From Denitrificimonas caeni DSM 24390 (GTDB lineage: Bacteria; Pseudomonadota; Gammaproteobacteria; Pseudomonadales; Pseudomonadaceae), in the NCBI RefSeq assembly GCF_000421765.1, contig NZ_ATXQ01000001.1, positions 548,767 to 612,766 of the forward strand: a DNA stretch of 64,000 nt, in the 5' to 3' direction. A program made the position numbers and the translations under genes. Positions 34,328-43,841 of the stretch are shown piece by piece. The notes beneath the pieces are model-generated. The model did no database searches and was not told the DNA's origin. It saw nothing but the letters and a program-made list of their open reading frames with translations. Each line of letters starts with the position of its first letter. Within the stretch, counting starts at the first letter, position 1.

Positions 34328-35694
34328 TCTGATAGTCCTATTGAAGGGTTGGCAGCGGTACTTACAGGTCGCATCAGCGGAAAGCTGTCTTGTACACCCG
34401 GGTACTTCACCACAGGGAAAGCGCGCTGCACTAAACGTAATAATTCGATACTTGGGCTGTGCATTAATAAACGTACCTGCGGATAAATCCACAACAAACG
34501 GTCTACGTTATCATTGGGTTCATAGGGCACATCGCCCACACCATCACTGTTACGATCCCAGCCTAAATAGTCACTCCAATAGTTGCCCTTACCTTCATGC
34601 GACCACTCTTGGTAGCGGATAGCCACGTACTTAACCTGCTGCTGATTACCAATAAAGGAGTTGTGGTAAATCTTATTGTCTTCAGAGCCGGCAGTCAGGT
34701 GAATACCCAAAGCACTGTGCTCGAACTGATTGCCACTAAGGGTATTAAACAGCGAGTTATAAATAAACAGTGCTTTACCTTCCGCACCACTGATATGCAC
34801 ACCATCACCGGAACCTGGCTGCACGGCAGTGACAAAGTTGTTTTTCAGTGTTGAGTAAGTGATGTAATTCATCAACATGCCGTAGTTCTGATCATGGTCA
34901 GAACTGTTACCCGTCACCGTTAATTGGCGGCTCTGCATCAAGGCATAACCCGTGCGGGTCCGGGTGGTACTGTTGTTGGTCACTTCATTGCGGTTGGAAA
35001 ACATATAGTGCACGCCATAACGTAAATCACGCATGTGATTGTTATGGATAATATTGTCATTGGCCGCTTCAATATAAATACCATCGCGGGTTTCCCAAAT
35101 TTCATTGCCGCTGATATTGGCAAAGCGTACGGCAAATAAATGAATACCATTGCCGCGGTCTTGATTACGTAAAGCCAAATCGCCTTGAATTTTATTATTA
35201 AGAATACTGACATTGTGCGTGGCATCGACCCACACACCAAAGCCTTGTCCATGAATAAAGTTATTATCAATCTTCACATTTTTAGCGGTACGCTCAACAA
35301 AGATACCCGCATCCATTTGCGTCAGATTGTTGCCCCAGTCGCTGATATCGCAGCCTGTAACTGTCACATCGGCGGCGCGAATATTCAGCGCATTGCCGAG
35401 GCCACCTGCGCGCAAAAATGCACCGGGAGCACACTCAAGCGTCATTGTTTGGTCAATCACATAGTGACCCGCATAGTCACCGGCAGGTAAACGCCAGTGT
35501 TGCTCTGCAAGTTGTTCTAAAGGTAACTGATGGATTGATTGTAATTTTAAGTCCGCATCTGGTGCGGCTTGAATCTCGTGCAACTGCACATCTTTAAATG
35601 CGTCAGGTACTTCTTCTGCCGCATATACGGGTATCACTGAGAGCAGCGCGACACTGTAAATAACTCTGCGAATCATTGTTTCCAGCATTCTCAT
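34324..35694 (-). CDS. nosD: periplasmic copper-processing protein NosD
   Basis: NosD is a periplasmic right-handed beta-helix protein that works with NosF and NosY in maturing the CuZ centre. The 456-residue product has a Sec signal ending near PVYA-AEEV (about residue 25) and repeated strand units such as [21 protein letters not shown] and [11 protein letters not shown], typical of CASH/parallel beta-helix repeats. An internal ATG at 35676 is an alternative start that would trim the signal by six residues. It follows nosZ after a spacer with an attenuator-like hairpin. Confidence 0.92.
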   Translation of the reverse strand: MRMLETMIRRVIYSVALLSVIPVYAAEEVPDAFKDVQLHEIQAAPDADLKLQSIHQLPLEQLAEQHWRLPAGDYAGHYVIDQTMTLECAPGAFLRAGGLGNALNIRAADVTVTGCDISDWGNNLTQMDAGIFVERTAKNVKIDNNFIHGQGFGVWVDATHNVSILNNKIQGDLALRNQDRGNGIHLFAVRFANISGNEIWETRDGIYIEAANDNIIHNNHMRDLRYGVHYMFSNRNEVTNNSTTRTRTGYALMQSRQLTVTGNSSDHDQNYGMLMNYITYSTLKNNFVTAVQPGSGDGVHISGAEGKALFIYNSLFNTLSGNQFEHSALGIHLTAGSEDNKIYHNSFIGNQQQVKYVAIRYQEWSHEGKGNYWSDYLGWDRNSDGVGDVPYEPNDNVDRLLWIYPQVRLLMHSPSIELLRLVQRAFPVVKYPGVQDSFPLMRPVSTAANPSIGLSE

Positions 35695-35746
35695 TAACGA
35701 GCTTCCTGTTGTCTAGCCTGCATATAAGCCCCTACTCTACTGGAAA

Positions 35747-35774
35747 AACGCCGACGCCCCATTATGAGGCATCG
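35747..35774 (-). terminator. terminator or attenuator between nosZ and nosD
   Basis: On the minus strand a 14-base stem with one wobble pair and one mismatch (35761-35774 with 35747-35760 region, loop ATAAT) is followed directly by TTTTT (complement of 35744-35748). It lies about 20 bases after the nosZ stop and would make nosDFYL transcription partial relative to nosZ. Confidence 0.65.
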
Positions 35775-35794
35775 GCGTTAGCTTTCACCTGCTT

Positions 35795-37708
35795 TTATAC
35801 AGGTTTAACCAACATACGACCAACCATTTCCATGTGCAGTGCGTGGCAGAACCAGTTGCAGTAGTACCAGAACACACCAGGCTTATCCGCCATGAAGGTT
35901 ACTGATGCAGTTTGCTGCGGACTGATTTCCATACTGACACCATGGTTAACCATGCAGAAACCATGGGTTACGTCTTCAATCATATCCAAGTTAGTGATAG
36001 TGACTGTAACTTCGTCACCTTGGTTAACAGTGAACTCACTCATACCGTAAGACGGCGCAATAGAAGTCATGTAAACACGGACTTTATTACCATCACGGAT
36101 GACTTTGTTATCTGTTTCTAGTGTGATGCCGTCTTTCTTCGCACGCGCTACAGTCGCAGCGAAATACGGGTCATCACGATCCCAAACTTTCTTGGTTTTG
36201 ATCTGATCACGGCGCGCCATAATCGCATCATGCGGTTCAGCATAGGATGGACCATCATGGACGATCTTCATTTCATCGCCAGAAATATCAATCAACTGAT
36301 CATTCTCTGGGTGTAATGGACCAACCGGTAAGAAACGGTCTTTAGAGAACTTACTCAATACCAACAGCCATTTGCCGTCTGCATCTTTGGTTTCAGTTAA
36401 AGACGCGTGGTTGTGGCCTGGCTGGTAGTGCACATCAAGCTTTTGCTTAATGTAGTTCACTTTTTCGCCTTTATAAGAGCGTACTGCTTCTGCCATGTTC
36501 CACTTCACCACTTGGCTGTCAATAAACAGTGTGGTGTAAGCATTACCGCGACCATCGAAGGTCGTGTGTAATGGACCAAGACCCAACTCTGGCTCACCAA
36601 CAATGACATCACGCTCATCAGCAAATTTGTCATTAAACAAATCATCGAGCATATCAATGGCAATCATTGAGCAAGTTGGCGACAGCTTACCGTTGGCAAT
36701 GAAGTACTTACCATCGGGTGAAGTGTTCAGACCATGTGGGTTTTTTGGTACTGGCACATAGCGGGTAACGCGGGCGTTTTTGCCTTCTTTCTTACGACCA
36801 TCAACCACTGGCACTTTTGAGTCGCCGAGAGTGATAAAACGGCCAGCTTTGATTTCTTCTTCAATGCGCGGAATGTTGAAGATGGTGACCCAGTCACGCT
36901 CATTGCGCATCATACCGGCGATATCGTAAGCGCCTTCTGAGTTGTAGCAGGTGGCTGCAGCATATTTACCAGTGTAGCACGCATCAGTGTTATCCAGGTT
37001 ACCGTCAACAATCACCTGCCATGCAACTTCCATGGTTTCGGCATCAATGGCGTTATACATGGTGTACTTTTCCGCAGCATCGAGATTGTCGAGGTTGGTA
37101 CCATCATTCGGGTGCGGAATGATGAATTCTGCGTTGCAGAAGACATACTTGGTGTAAGGCACTTTCTGCAAACGTAAACCGTGGATCGATTGTACGTTAG
37201 GAATCGTGGTGATTTTGTCGCACTTCATGATGTCTAAACGAATACGCGCAACACGGGTGTTAGCTTTATCGTTAATAAACAGGTATTTACCGTCGTAGCT
37301 ACCATCGGTCATAGAAATGTGTGGGTGGTGACAGTCGCCATTCATAAACTTAGCGCTTTCACCCAGTACGGCTTTACTTTCGTTGGTAATACCCCAACCG
37401 ACGGCACCGTCCATATTAAAAACGGGGATACGCATCAGTTCACGCATGGATGGCAGGCCCATCACGCGCACTTCACCTTGGTGACCACCGCTTAAGAAGC
37501 AGTAGTAATCATCCAACTCGCCAGGGCCAACGTGGGCTTTGTTTTTTGCTTCTTTAACTGCAGCCGCCCAAGTTTCACGGCTCATTACAGAAGAACCGAT
37601 CGCGGTCGCGCCAGCTAAAGTTGCACCGGTGACTGCTGTCGCGCCAAGAAAGCCGCGTCGACTTAAGCCAGTTTTTTCAATCTCTGTTGTAGTTTTCTTT
37701 TCGCTCAT
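35795..37708 (-). CDS. nosZ: nitrous-oxide reductase NosZ (clade I, Tat-exported)
   Basis: NosZ is the periplasmic multicopper enzyme that reduces N2O to N2. The 637-residue precursor has the twin-arginine signal SRRGFLG (16-22), the mark of clade I. CuZ ligand motifs include SGGHQGEVRV and GDCHHPHISMTDG in the beta-propeller domain. The C-terminal cupredoxin domain has the CuA ligands Cys617, Trp619, Cys621, His625 and Met628 in CNWFCHALHMEM. It lies between nosR (43-bp spacer) and nosD. Export depends on Tat, whose genes lie in this window. Confidence 0.97.
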   Translation of the reverse strand: MSEKKTTTEIEKTGLSRRGFLGATAVTGATLAGATAIGSSVMSRETWAAAVKEAKNKAHVGPGELDDYYCFLSGGHQGEVRVMGLPSMRELMRIPVFNMDGAVGWGITNESKAVLGESAKFMNGDCHHPHISMTDGSYDGKYLFINDKANTRVARIRLDIMKCDKITTIPNVQSIHGLRLQKVPYTKYVFCNAEFIIPHPNDGTNLDNLDAAEKYTMYNAIDAETMEVAWQVIVDGNLDNTDACYTGKYAAATCYNSEGAYDIAGMMRNERDWVTIFNIPRIEEEIKAGRFITLGDSKVPVVDGRKKEGKNARVTRYVPVPKNPHGLNTSPDGKYFIANGKLSPTCSMIAIDMLDDLFNDKFADERDVIVGEPELGLGPLHTTFDGRGNAYTTLFIDSQVVKWNMAEAVRSYKGEKVNYIKQKLDVHYQPGHNHASLTETKDADGKWLLVLSKFSKDRFLPVGPLHPENDQLIDISGDEMKIVHDGPSYAEPHDAIMARRDQIKTKKVWDRDDPYFAATVARAKKDGITLETDNKVIRDGNKVRVYMTSIAPSYGMSEFTVNQGDEVTVTITNLDMIEDVTHGFCMVNHGVSMEISPQQTASVTFMADKPGVFWYYCNWFCHALHMEMVGRMLVKPV

Positions 37709-37751
37709 GACAGATACATCTCCTTGGTAATTTGCCTTAATTTGGACGGAA

Positions 37752-39944
37752 TTAAGACGGGGTTTCCAGCTGGACGGCCGGAATCAATTGCGGCTCTTGC
37801 GTTTGCGGAGCTGCTTTAGTGCGTTCGCGGCGTTTTTTCTTCGCCACGAGAGGGGGACAACGATCCTCATTAAAGTAAGTTACTTGGCAATCGAGGCAGT
37901 GGTGGCACTCATTGGCGTTGATCGTGCCATCGGGGTGAATGGCTTGAACTTCACACTCAACTGCACACAACTGGCACGGTGTACCACATTCTTTACGACG
38001 CTTGAGCCAGTCAAATAAACGTAGTTTGGTTGGAATCGCTAAAGCGGCGCCCAACGGACAGATATAGCGGCAATACACTTTACGAGTAAAGATATTAACC
38101 ACTAACAAAATCACGGCATATAGAACAAACCACCACTGGCGATCAAACTTGAGAGTGATTGCGGTTTTAAAAGGTTCAATTTCCGCATACTGCTCAGCAG
38201 CAGACATGGACTCAAGAGAAATACCAAACAGCACCAGTAAAATAATGTACTTAATCGCCCAGAGTCGCTCATGCAGAGCAAAAGGCACGTCGTACTGAGG
38301 GATTTTTATCTTACGAGCAATTTCATTGATGATTTCCTGCAAGGCGCCAAATGGACATAACCAGCCACAGAACACGCCACGTCCCCACAGCAAGACAATC
38401 GCAGCAGTCACACCCCAGAGAATAAAGATGATGGGATCGCTTAAAAATAGCTCCCAACTAAAGTCATGCATGATGGAGTGAGCAAAGGTCAGTACGTTAA
38501 CAATGGAGAGCTGCCCCAATGCATACCAACCAATGAATACCACAGTAAAGGTTAAGTAACCCATACGCACGCGGTGCAGCAGTTTAGGGTAGCGCACCAA
38601 GTAGTCTTGGAAGAACATAATCGCGAACAGCACCACCAAACCAACGCCTAACACAACAATCTGGAAGTCTTTCTGATACCAAATATTCATCCACAGGGGA
38701 CGGTTCGCTTCGTCAATCGCGGCTTGCTCAGAGGCAGTTAACGGCGGACGCTCAATGTACATTTCAGGGATTTGGTACGGCAATTCAAAGCTGGTAAAGA
38801 TACTGTCAACCGGGCCAGTCTGACGGCGCACTAACAGCTCTAAAGTCCAATCTGAACCTGAATCAAAAGCATACTGTGGACGCACAATAAAGATGCCCAT
38901 TTCAGTAAAGTCAGGCATACCCTCGGCGTACACATCACTTAAACGGTAAAAGTCTAAGTCGCGGAAACTGACAATATCGCCAAATTGGCGCAATTGAATA
39001 CGGTCAAAAATACCGCCGCGCACATACCCCGAACCTTTAAATGAATACTCACCATTACCCAGCACTACAATTGCGTGCTCATCAGGCTTGAGTTCATCCA
39101 TTAAGTCTTGATACTGACGCTCGCCCAGCAAGTTACGACCAATGGTTGGCGGATTAAGTTCGGCGACATAGAGATCAATAAAGGTATCATCACGCTGTTC
39201 TGGCTTGGCCGCTTCGACACCTTCCGCCTCACTACCAATAAAGGCGTCATCTACTTGACCACGATTGAGCAACAAGCGGCGAATCGAGCCATCACCGGTC
39301 AGCGTTGTCCAGCTGGCTTTTTGATATTGATCCATTAAAACGATGGCGGGCTTGTTTTTAATTTGCGCGTGAGCTTTAACCAGACCTAAAGAAACGGCAA
39401 CTTGGTGCGCCGAACGCATAATGGCTTCATTGACCACCATGACAGTGACGGTTGCCCCCGAGACGGCATCAATGGTAATCGCCGACTCATCTCTGGAACG
39501 ACCAATCACTACACGCTGGTCAACTTTAATACCATCATATTTAGCCGCAAAATCATGCAGTTTTTGCTCAGGGATACCAATGAGCAGAATCGGCTCGTGA
39601 TGCTCTAACACATAGGCATCTTTAATGACCCCCTGTGGATCGAGGATCACCTGCAGATTGATGGGCTTGCCTGAGTAGGCTGGAATATCAACTACGTTAA
39701 TCGTTTGATAGGCATAACCGAGCAACTCATCGCCCGATAAAATCTTACGAATCTGAAAATCGCCTTCAGGTTCAGAGATCGTACCCGACTGCGGAAAGGC
39801 TAAAGCGATCCGCCCTTTTTCCAATGCAGTCAACTCAGCAGCTTGCACGCTGTTAATCGCATAGAAAAACACGACAAACAACACAGCTAGCCAAGAAATG
39901 CGCTCTAGCACGCGCCATTGCGGATAATGAGAAGTAACCTGCAT
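37752..39944 (-). CDS. nosR: transmembrane regulator/flavoprotein NosR
   Basis: NosR is a membrane iron-sulfur flavoprotein needed for nosZ expression and for electron supply to NosZ in vivo. The 730-residue product has an N-terminal membrane helix/signal and a periplasmic FMN-binding domain with the covalent attachment motif SGATVT (162-167). A polytopic section holds CGWLCPFGALQE and CRYICPLGAA, which are NapH-like cysteine motifs. A C-terminal ferredoxin-type segment has CQLCAVEC and CHHCLDC. I chose the ATG at 39944, spaced 7 bases from AGGG; the ATG at 39950 sits too close to it. No ApbE/NosX flavin transferase gene is in this cluster. Confidence 0.95.
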   Translation of the reverse strand: MQVTSHYPQWRVLERISWLAVLFVVFFYAINSVQAAELTALEKGRIALAFPQSGTISEPEGDFQIRKILSGDELLGYAYQTINVVDIPAYSGKPINLQVILDPQGVIKDAYVLEHHEPILLIGIPEQKLHDFAAKYDGIKVDQRVVIGRSRDESAITIDAVSGATVTVMVVNEAIMRSAHQVAVSLGLVKAHAQIKNKPAIVLMDQYQKASWTTLTGDGSIRRLLLNRGQVDDAFIGSEAEGVEAAKPEQRDDTFIDLYVAELNPPTIGRNLLGERQYQDLMDELKPDEHAIVVLGNGEYSFKGSGYVRGGIFDRIQLRQFGDIVSFRDLDFYRLSDVYAEGMPDFTEMGIFIVRPQYAFDSGSDWTLELLVRRQTGPVDSIFTSFELPYQIPEMYIERPPLTASEQAAIDEANRPLWMNIWYQKDFQIVVLGVGLVVLFAIMFFQDYLVRYPKLLHRVRMGYLTFTVVFIGWYALGQLSIVNVLTFAHSIMHDFSWELFLSDPIIFILWGVTAAIVLLWGRGVFCGWLCPFGALQEIINEIARKIKIPQYDVPFALHERLWAIKYIILLVLFGISLESMSAAEQYAEIEPFKTAITLKFDRQWWFVLYAVILLVVNIFTRKVYCRYICPLGAALAIPTKLRLFDWLKRRKECGTPCQLCAVECEVQAIHPDGTINANECHHCLDCQVTYFNEDRCPPLVAKKKRRERTKAAPQTQEPQLIPAVQLETPS

Positions 39945-40003
39945 GATCATGCCCTAATACCAGAAAGTGCTTTGAGCTTAGCAAGCTGAGCGAATAATAC
40001 TCC

Positions 40004-40017
40004 TTGACCAAAGTCAT
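40004..40017 (-). promoter_or_regulatory. FNR/DNR-type box upstream of nosR
   Basis: TTGAC-CAAA-GTCAT matches nine of ten positions of the pseudo-palindrome TTGAC-N4-GTCAA recognised by FNR/Anr/DNR regulators. It lies 60 bases before the nosR start. Such a site is expected for NO- and anoxia-dependent nos control. A good -10 element is not obvious downstream. Confidence 0.6.
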
Positions 40018-40129
40018 AGCATTTTTTTACAGCTCAAGGCACTTTAGCTACTAACCACGCAAAACCACTGGCGATGGGGCATACAGATTTCTAAGCAGAA
40101 AGCTCAAGGGAAAGCTAAAACAGCAAACA

Positions 40130-40143
40130 CTGACACAGATCAA
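40130..40143. promoter_or_regulatory. possible second FNR-type site upstream of nosR
   Basis: CTGAC-ACAG-ATCAA matches eight of ten positions of TTGAT-N4-ATCAA. It lies between the nosR-proximal site and the fbp terminator, 186 bases from the nosR start. It may drive a distal nosR promoter or be chance. Confidence 0.25.
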
Positions 40144-40163
40144 TACGGAAAATATAAAATATT

Positions 40164-40190
40164 AAAAAGCCAGACAATGTCTGGCTTTTT
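40164..40190. terminator. terminator of fbp
   Basis: GCCAGAC-AAT-GTCTGGC (40169-40185) is flanked by AAAAA and TTTTT, so it works in both directions. It insulates the nos operon from fbp, which is transcribed in the same direction upstream. Confidence 0.8.
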
Positions 40191-40223
40191 AGAATGCATC
40201 ACTTGGGCAACAAATAATGGATT

Positions 40224-41231
40224 TTATTTGCTGTGATAACCAGTTATGCGCTCGACTTCTTCTTTTGATCCCAAGAACACTGCAACCCGCTCATGCAAAG
40301 AGCTAGGCTGAATATCCATAATGCGCTGATAACCATTGGTCGACACGCCACCCGCTTGCTCAATAATGAACGACATTGGGTTGGCTTCGTACATCAAGCG
40401 TAACTTGCCTGGTTTCTCTGGCTCACGGCTGTCTCGTGGATACATAAAGATGCCACCACGAGTCAAAATACGGTGTACATCGGCAACCATTGCTGCGACC
40501 CAACGCATATTATAGTTTTTCTCCAGCGGACCTTCTTCGCCCTGCAACAACTCATCCACATAGCGCTGTACCGGAGCTTCCCAGTGGCGCTGATTAGACA
40601 TGTTGATCGCAAATTCTGCAGTTTGCTCAGGCACGCGAATATCATCATGGGTCAAAATAAATGAGCCCATTTCTGCATCCAGAGTAAAACCTTTAACACC
40701 ATTGCCTAAAGTCAGCACCAGCATCGTTTGCGGACCATAAATGGCATAACCTGCGGCGACTTGTTCAGTACCTGGCTGTAAGAATGCTTCTTCACCTAAG
40801 TCACCCTCTTCACCATTGCGGTCAGGGCAACGCAGTACCGAGAAAATTGTACCCACTGATACGTTGACATCAATGTTGCTAGAGCCATCCAGTGGATCAA
40901 ATACTAATAAGTAGGAGCCTTTTGGATACTTACCTGGAATCTGATAAGCATTATCCATTTCCTCAGATGCCATACCGGCTAAGTGGCCGCCCCACTCGTT
41001 GGCTTCAAGCAGAATTTCATTGGATAAAACATCCAGCTTCTTCTGTACTTCGCCCTGCACGTTTTCAGTGCCCATGCTGCCTAAAACACCACCGAGCGCG
41101 CCTTTCGACACTTGGTGATTGATCATTTTACAAGCACGCGCTACTACTTCGATTAAAAAGCGCAGCTCTGCTGGGGTTTGATGTGAACGTGTTTGCTCAA
41201 TAAGGAAACGACTTAAACTCGTGCGTGACAT
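40224..41231 (-). CDS. fbp: fructose-1,6-bisphosphatase class I
   Basis: Fbp hydrolyses fructose-1,6-bisphosphate in gluconeogenesis. The 335-residue enzyme has the metal-binding motif [15 protein letters not shown] and the substrate loop [18 protein letters not shown] with [14 protein letters not shown] chose the ATG at 41231 ([13 protein letters not shown]), which has GGAG 6 bases upstream; the longer frame is unlikely. The upstream spacer (41232-41543, 312 bp) is shared with the divergent oprG. It contains TTGACA at 41333-41338 on the minus strand, a possible fbp -35 element without a good -10. Confidence 0.95.
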   Translation of the reverse strand: MSRTSLSRFLIEQTRSHQTPAELRFLIEVVARACKMINHQVSKGALGGVLGSMGTENVQGEVQKKLDVLSNEILLEANEWGGHLAGMASEEMDNAYQIPGKYPKGSYLLVFDPLDGSSNIDVNVSVGTIFSVLRCPDRNGEEGDLGEEAFLQPGTEQVAAGYAIYGPQTMLVLTLGNGVKGFTLDAEMGSFILTHDDIRVPEQTAEFAINMSNQRHWEAPVQRYVDELLQGEEGPLEKNYNMRWVAAMVADVHRILTRGGIFMYPRDSREPEKPGKLRLMYEANPMSFIIEQAGGVSTNGYQRIMDIQPSSLHERVAVFLGSKEEVERITGYHSK

Positions 41232-41458
41232 GAAACGCTCCAACGGAGTAAGAAAAAATATGCCGGCAAGTTTACCGCTTTGTGAGCATGAATGCTGCAA
41301 CGCTTTTCATTTGTCTGTTTCTGTCTAAAAAATGTCAAAGAAATATGCTGCTCTACACGAAAATAACTGCGCAAAGAAAATCCTTGTGCAGTCAATCTAC
41401 CGATTAATGTCTTTTCAAGGCTGTATTCACCGACCAAAACCTATTACCCATAGCTTTG

Positions 41459-41499
41459 TTGACCTACATCAAAAGCCGTTTTGCTTCGTTACGTAACAT
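41459..41499 (+). promoter_or_regulatory. Anr/FNR-activated promoter of oprG
   Basis: TTGAC-CTAC-ATCAA (41459-41472) matches nine of ten positions of the Anr/FNR consensus. TAACAT at 41494-41499 is a fair -10. The box centre would fall about 41 bases before the start near 41506, the class II activator geometry. oprG is known to be Anr-controlled in P. aeruginosa. Confidence 0.7.
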
Positions 41500-41543
41500 T
41501 GTTACTAACCAACACAAACTATAAGTTGCAAACGGAGCACATC

Positions 41544-42224
41544 ATGCGCACAACTTTATTCGCTACATCATTATTGGCATTAGCTATTGCTGCACCTTCA
41601 GTTCAAGCTCACCAAGCTGGCGATATTATCGTTCGTGCGGGTGCGATTACCGTACAAACTAAAGAAAATTCTTCTAGTGTTAAAGTCGATCGCGGCGCTA
41701 ATTTAGACCTTGGTGGTAAAGCTACTTTAGGCAATGACACCCAGCTAGGTCTGAACTTTGCTTACATGTTGACGGATCATTTTGGTGTTGAGTTATTAGC
41801 AGCCTCACCTTTTAAGCATGACGTTGCAATCAAAGGCACTTCTTTAGCTCCAGTTAACGGTGAACTTGGTAGCCTAAAACACTTACCACCAACGCTAAGT
41901 GCTGTGTTTTACCCTTTAGACAGTAAATCGGCCTTCCAGCCTTACGTGGGTGCAGGCCTGACTTACACTTGGTTCTTTGATGAGAAAGTGAGTAACAGTG
42001 CGACAGCTAAGGGCTTCGATAACTTCCGTGTAAACAACACTTGGGGCTGGGCTGCACAAGTCGGCGCAGACTATATGTTGACCGATAAGTTAATGATTAA
42101 CGGGCAAATCCGTTACATTGATATTGATACTACAGCATATGTTAACTATAACGGCCTACGAGCCAAAGTGAACGTTGAGGTCGAACCACTGGTTTACATG
42201 GTTGGTCTTGGCTACAAGTTCTAA
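41544..42224 (+). CDS. oprG: outer-membrane protein OprG (OmpW family)
   Basis: OprG is an eight-stranded outer-membrane barrel of the OmpW family that lets small hydrophobic molecules enter. The 226-residue precursor has a signal peptide ending at SVQA (22 residues). Typical motifs are AGDIIVRAGAITVQ, LTDHFGVELLAASPFKHD and the C-terminal VGLGYKF, whose last Phe is the barrel-assembly signal. I chose the ATG at 41544 with GGAG at 41534-41537. The upstream Anr-type promoter predicts low-oxygen induction, consistent with the nearby nos genes. Confidence 0.93.
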   Translation: MRTTLFATSLLALAIAAPSVQAHQAGDIIVRAGAITVQTKENSSSVKVDRGANLDLGGKATLGNDTQLGLNFAYMLTDHFGVELLAASPFKHDVAIKGTSLAPVNGELGSLKHLPPTLSAVFYPLDSKSAFQPYVGAGLTYTWFFDEKVSNSATAKGFDNFRVNNTWGWAAQVGADYMLTDKLMINGQIRYIDIDTTAYVNYNGLRAKVNVEVEPLVYMVGLGYKF

Positions 42225-42242
42225 GATTTAGAAACTTTAAAC

Positions 42243-42272
42243 AAAAAACAGGCGCTTAATGCGCCTGTTTTT
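42243..42272 (+). terminator. Rho-independent terminator of oprG
   Basis: ACAGGCGC-TTAAT-GCGCCTGT (42248-42268) is followed by TTTTTA and preceded by an A-run, so it can serve both strands. The convergent epimerase-like gene ends 93 bases further on. Confidence 0.8.
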
Positions 42273-42365
42273 ATTTGTACCACTATGCATTTCCGATATT
42301 TTTTCTAGTCCCGCCTTGTAGCGAACCCTGCCACACATCATCTTTAGCTATCGTGCGTATCCAGA

Positions 42366-43250
42366 CTAAACATTGCGATAGTAGCTATCCAGCAAGTCGC
42401 TTAAGCCTGTGCGCCAAGCCCGCGGTTTAATACCAAAAGTATGGGTAATCTTACGGCTGTCCAGCACACCATGCTGTGGCTCTATCAGCGCATCAGCAAA
42501 ACTCGCATGAGCATGCGGCTCTACGTTTTGACTTAACTGTGGTCGCCATGCTTGAGCCTCAGCTAAAATTGCTTGCGCAACTGATAGCACTGTCGCCGCT
42601 TCCTGCCCACCATAATGGTATGTACCCCACAGCGGTGCAGCACAATCGAGTTGTTTGAGTATTGCCAGAATCACTCGCGCCGCATCTTCAACCGGCGTTG
42701 GATTACCGCGTCGATCATCAGCCATTTCAATCAACTCATGATCCTGAGCGCGTCGCAAGACTCGACCCAGCATACCTTCAGGACTGTCATCCAACAGCCA
42801 ACCAAAACGCAGCAATACATGCTTAGAGCATAAGGAACGTACACCTTGCTCCATGCGCATTAGCGCTTGCCCACGTGGACTAAGCGGCTTGCATTCATTG
42901 GTTTCGTTATACGCTGTAGCTCGCGCGCCATCAAACACACGATAACTGGACGGCTGTAACAAGATGCAGTCGTAATGTTTGCACAGTTGCGCTAAACGCT
43001 CGATTGCGCGCTCCTGCGGGACAAAATGCAGCGGATCAACAGCACCGGCCTGAAACCAATCATAGTAATAGGCAAGATTAATCACCGCATCGGGGCGTAC
43101 ATCATCAATCAGGCTGGTTAAGCTGGCCGCATCCCAGGCACCTTGTTCCGGCTTAGGGGCCAGAAAAGATATATCGTCTTCAGCACCTAAGCGCACCAAA
43201 GCCTGTCCTAACGCGTTACCACCACCCAGCAAAACCAAGCGCAATTGCAT
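42366..43250 (-). CDS. SDR-family sugar-nucleotide epimerase/reductase-like protein (RmlD-like)
   Basis: This is a 294-residue protein with an N-terminal Rossmann fold (LRLVLLGGGNALGQALVRLG). It resembles RmlD-type dTDP-sugar reductases in layout, for example PDAVINLAYYYDW and PSSYRVFDG. The canonical YxxxK is not obvious; the segment after YNETNECKPLSPRGQALMRME has no tyrosine at the usual place, so catalysis may differ. Related proteins are encoded near ssb in other Pseudomonas. It follows ssb in the same direction after a 47-bp spacer. Substrate and role are unknown. Confidence 0.7.
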   Translation of the reverse strand: MQLRLVLLGGGNALGQALVRLGAEDDISFLAPKPEQGAWDAASLTSLIDDVRPDAVINLAYYYDWFQAGAVDPLHFVPQERAIERLAQLCKHYDCILLQPSSYRVFDGARATAYNETNECKPLSPRGQALMRMEQGVRSLCSKHVLLRFGWLLDDSPEGMLGRVLRRAQDHELIEMADDRRGNPTPVEDAARVILAILKQLDCAAPLWGTYHYGGQEAATVLSVAQAILAEAQAWRPQLSQNVEPHAHASFADALIEPQHGVLDSRKITHTFGIKPRAWRTGLSDLLDSYYRNV

Positions 43251-43297
43251 ATCAGCCCCTCAGAGATATTTTTATAATTTGTTCTCTAGGTCCATCC

Positions 43298-43807
43298 TCA
43301 GAACGGGATGTCATCATCAAAACTATCGTAGTCCGGTGCCGGTTGTGCATCATACTGAGTGCTTGGTGCAGGACGCTGTTGTGCTTGCGGCGCTTGCTGC
43401 TGTTGCGGCTGAGACTGTGGTTGACGCGGTGCTGCTGGAGGACGACTGCCACCTTCATTATCACCACGGCCATCAAGCATTTGCATCGTGCCGCCCATAT
43501 CCACAACAATTTCCGTGGTATAGCGTTTCACACCATCTTTTTCCCACTCACGGGTTTGCAAACGGCCTTCGATATAAACTTTCGAACCTTTGCGCAAATA
43601 CTGGCCAGCAATTTCCGCGATTTTTCCGAAAAACGACACGCGGTGCCATTCGGTGCGCTCTTGCATTTGTCCAGTTTGCTTATCGCGCCAGCTATCACTG
43701 GTCGCTAAGGTCAGATTAGTCACCGCATTGCCATTAGGCAAATAACGGGTTTCTGGGTCGCCGCCCACATTACCAATTAAAATTACTTTGTTAATTCCAC
43801 GAGCCAT
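43298..43807 (-). CDS. ssb: single-stranded DNA-binding protein
   Basis: SSB coats single-stranded DNA during replication and repair. The 169-residue product has an OB fold ([19 protein letters not shown] to about residue 110), a Gln/Pro-rich flexible linker, and the acidic tip FDDDIPF that binds partner proteins. I chose the ATG at 43807 with GGAGAAAG upstream. The short spacer to the MFS gene (34 bp) suggests that the two share a transcript. The uvrA/ssb neighbourhood is conserved in Pseudomonas. Confidence 0.95.
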   Translation of the reverse strand: MARGINKVILIGNVGGDPETRYLPNGNAVTNLTLATSDSWRDKQTGQMQERTEWHRVSFFGKIAEIAGQYLRKGSKVYIEGRLQTREWEKDGVKRYTTEIVVDMGGTMQMLDGRGDNEGGSRPPAAPRQPQSQPQQQQAPQAQQRPAPSTQYDAQPAPDYDSFDDDIPF

Positions 43808-43841
43808 AGCTTTCTCCAAACGGTCTGCACACTGCGATCAG

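Noticed and set aside
34328..34492. 55-codon N-terminal extension of nosF inside nosD
   Set aside because: The NosF fold starts at the ATGA overlap (34327); the extension is out-of-frame nosD sequence.
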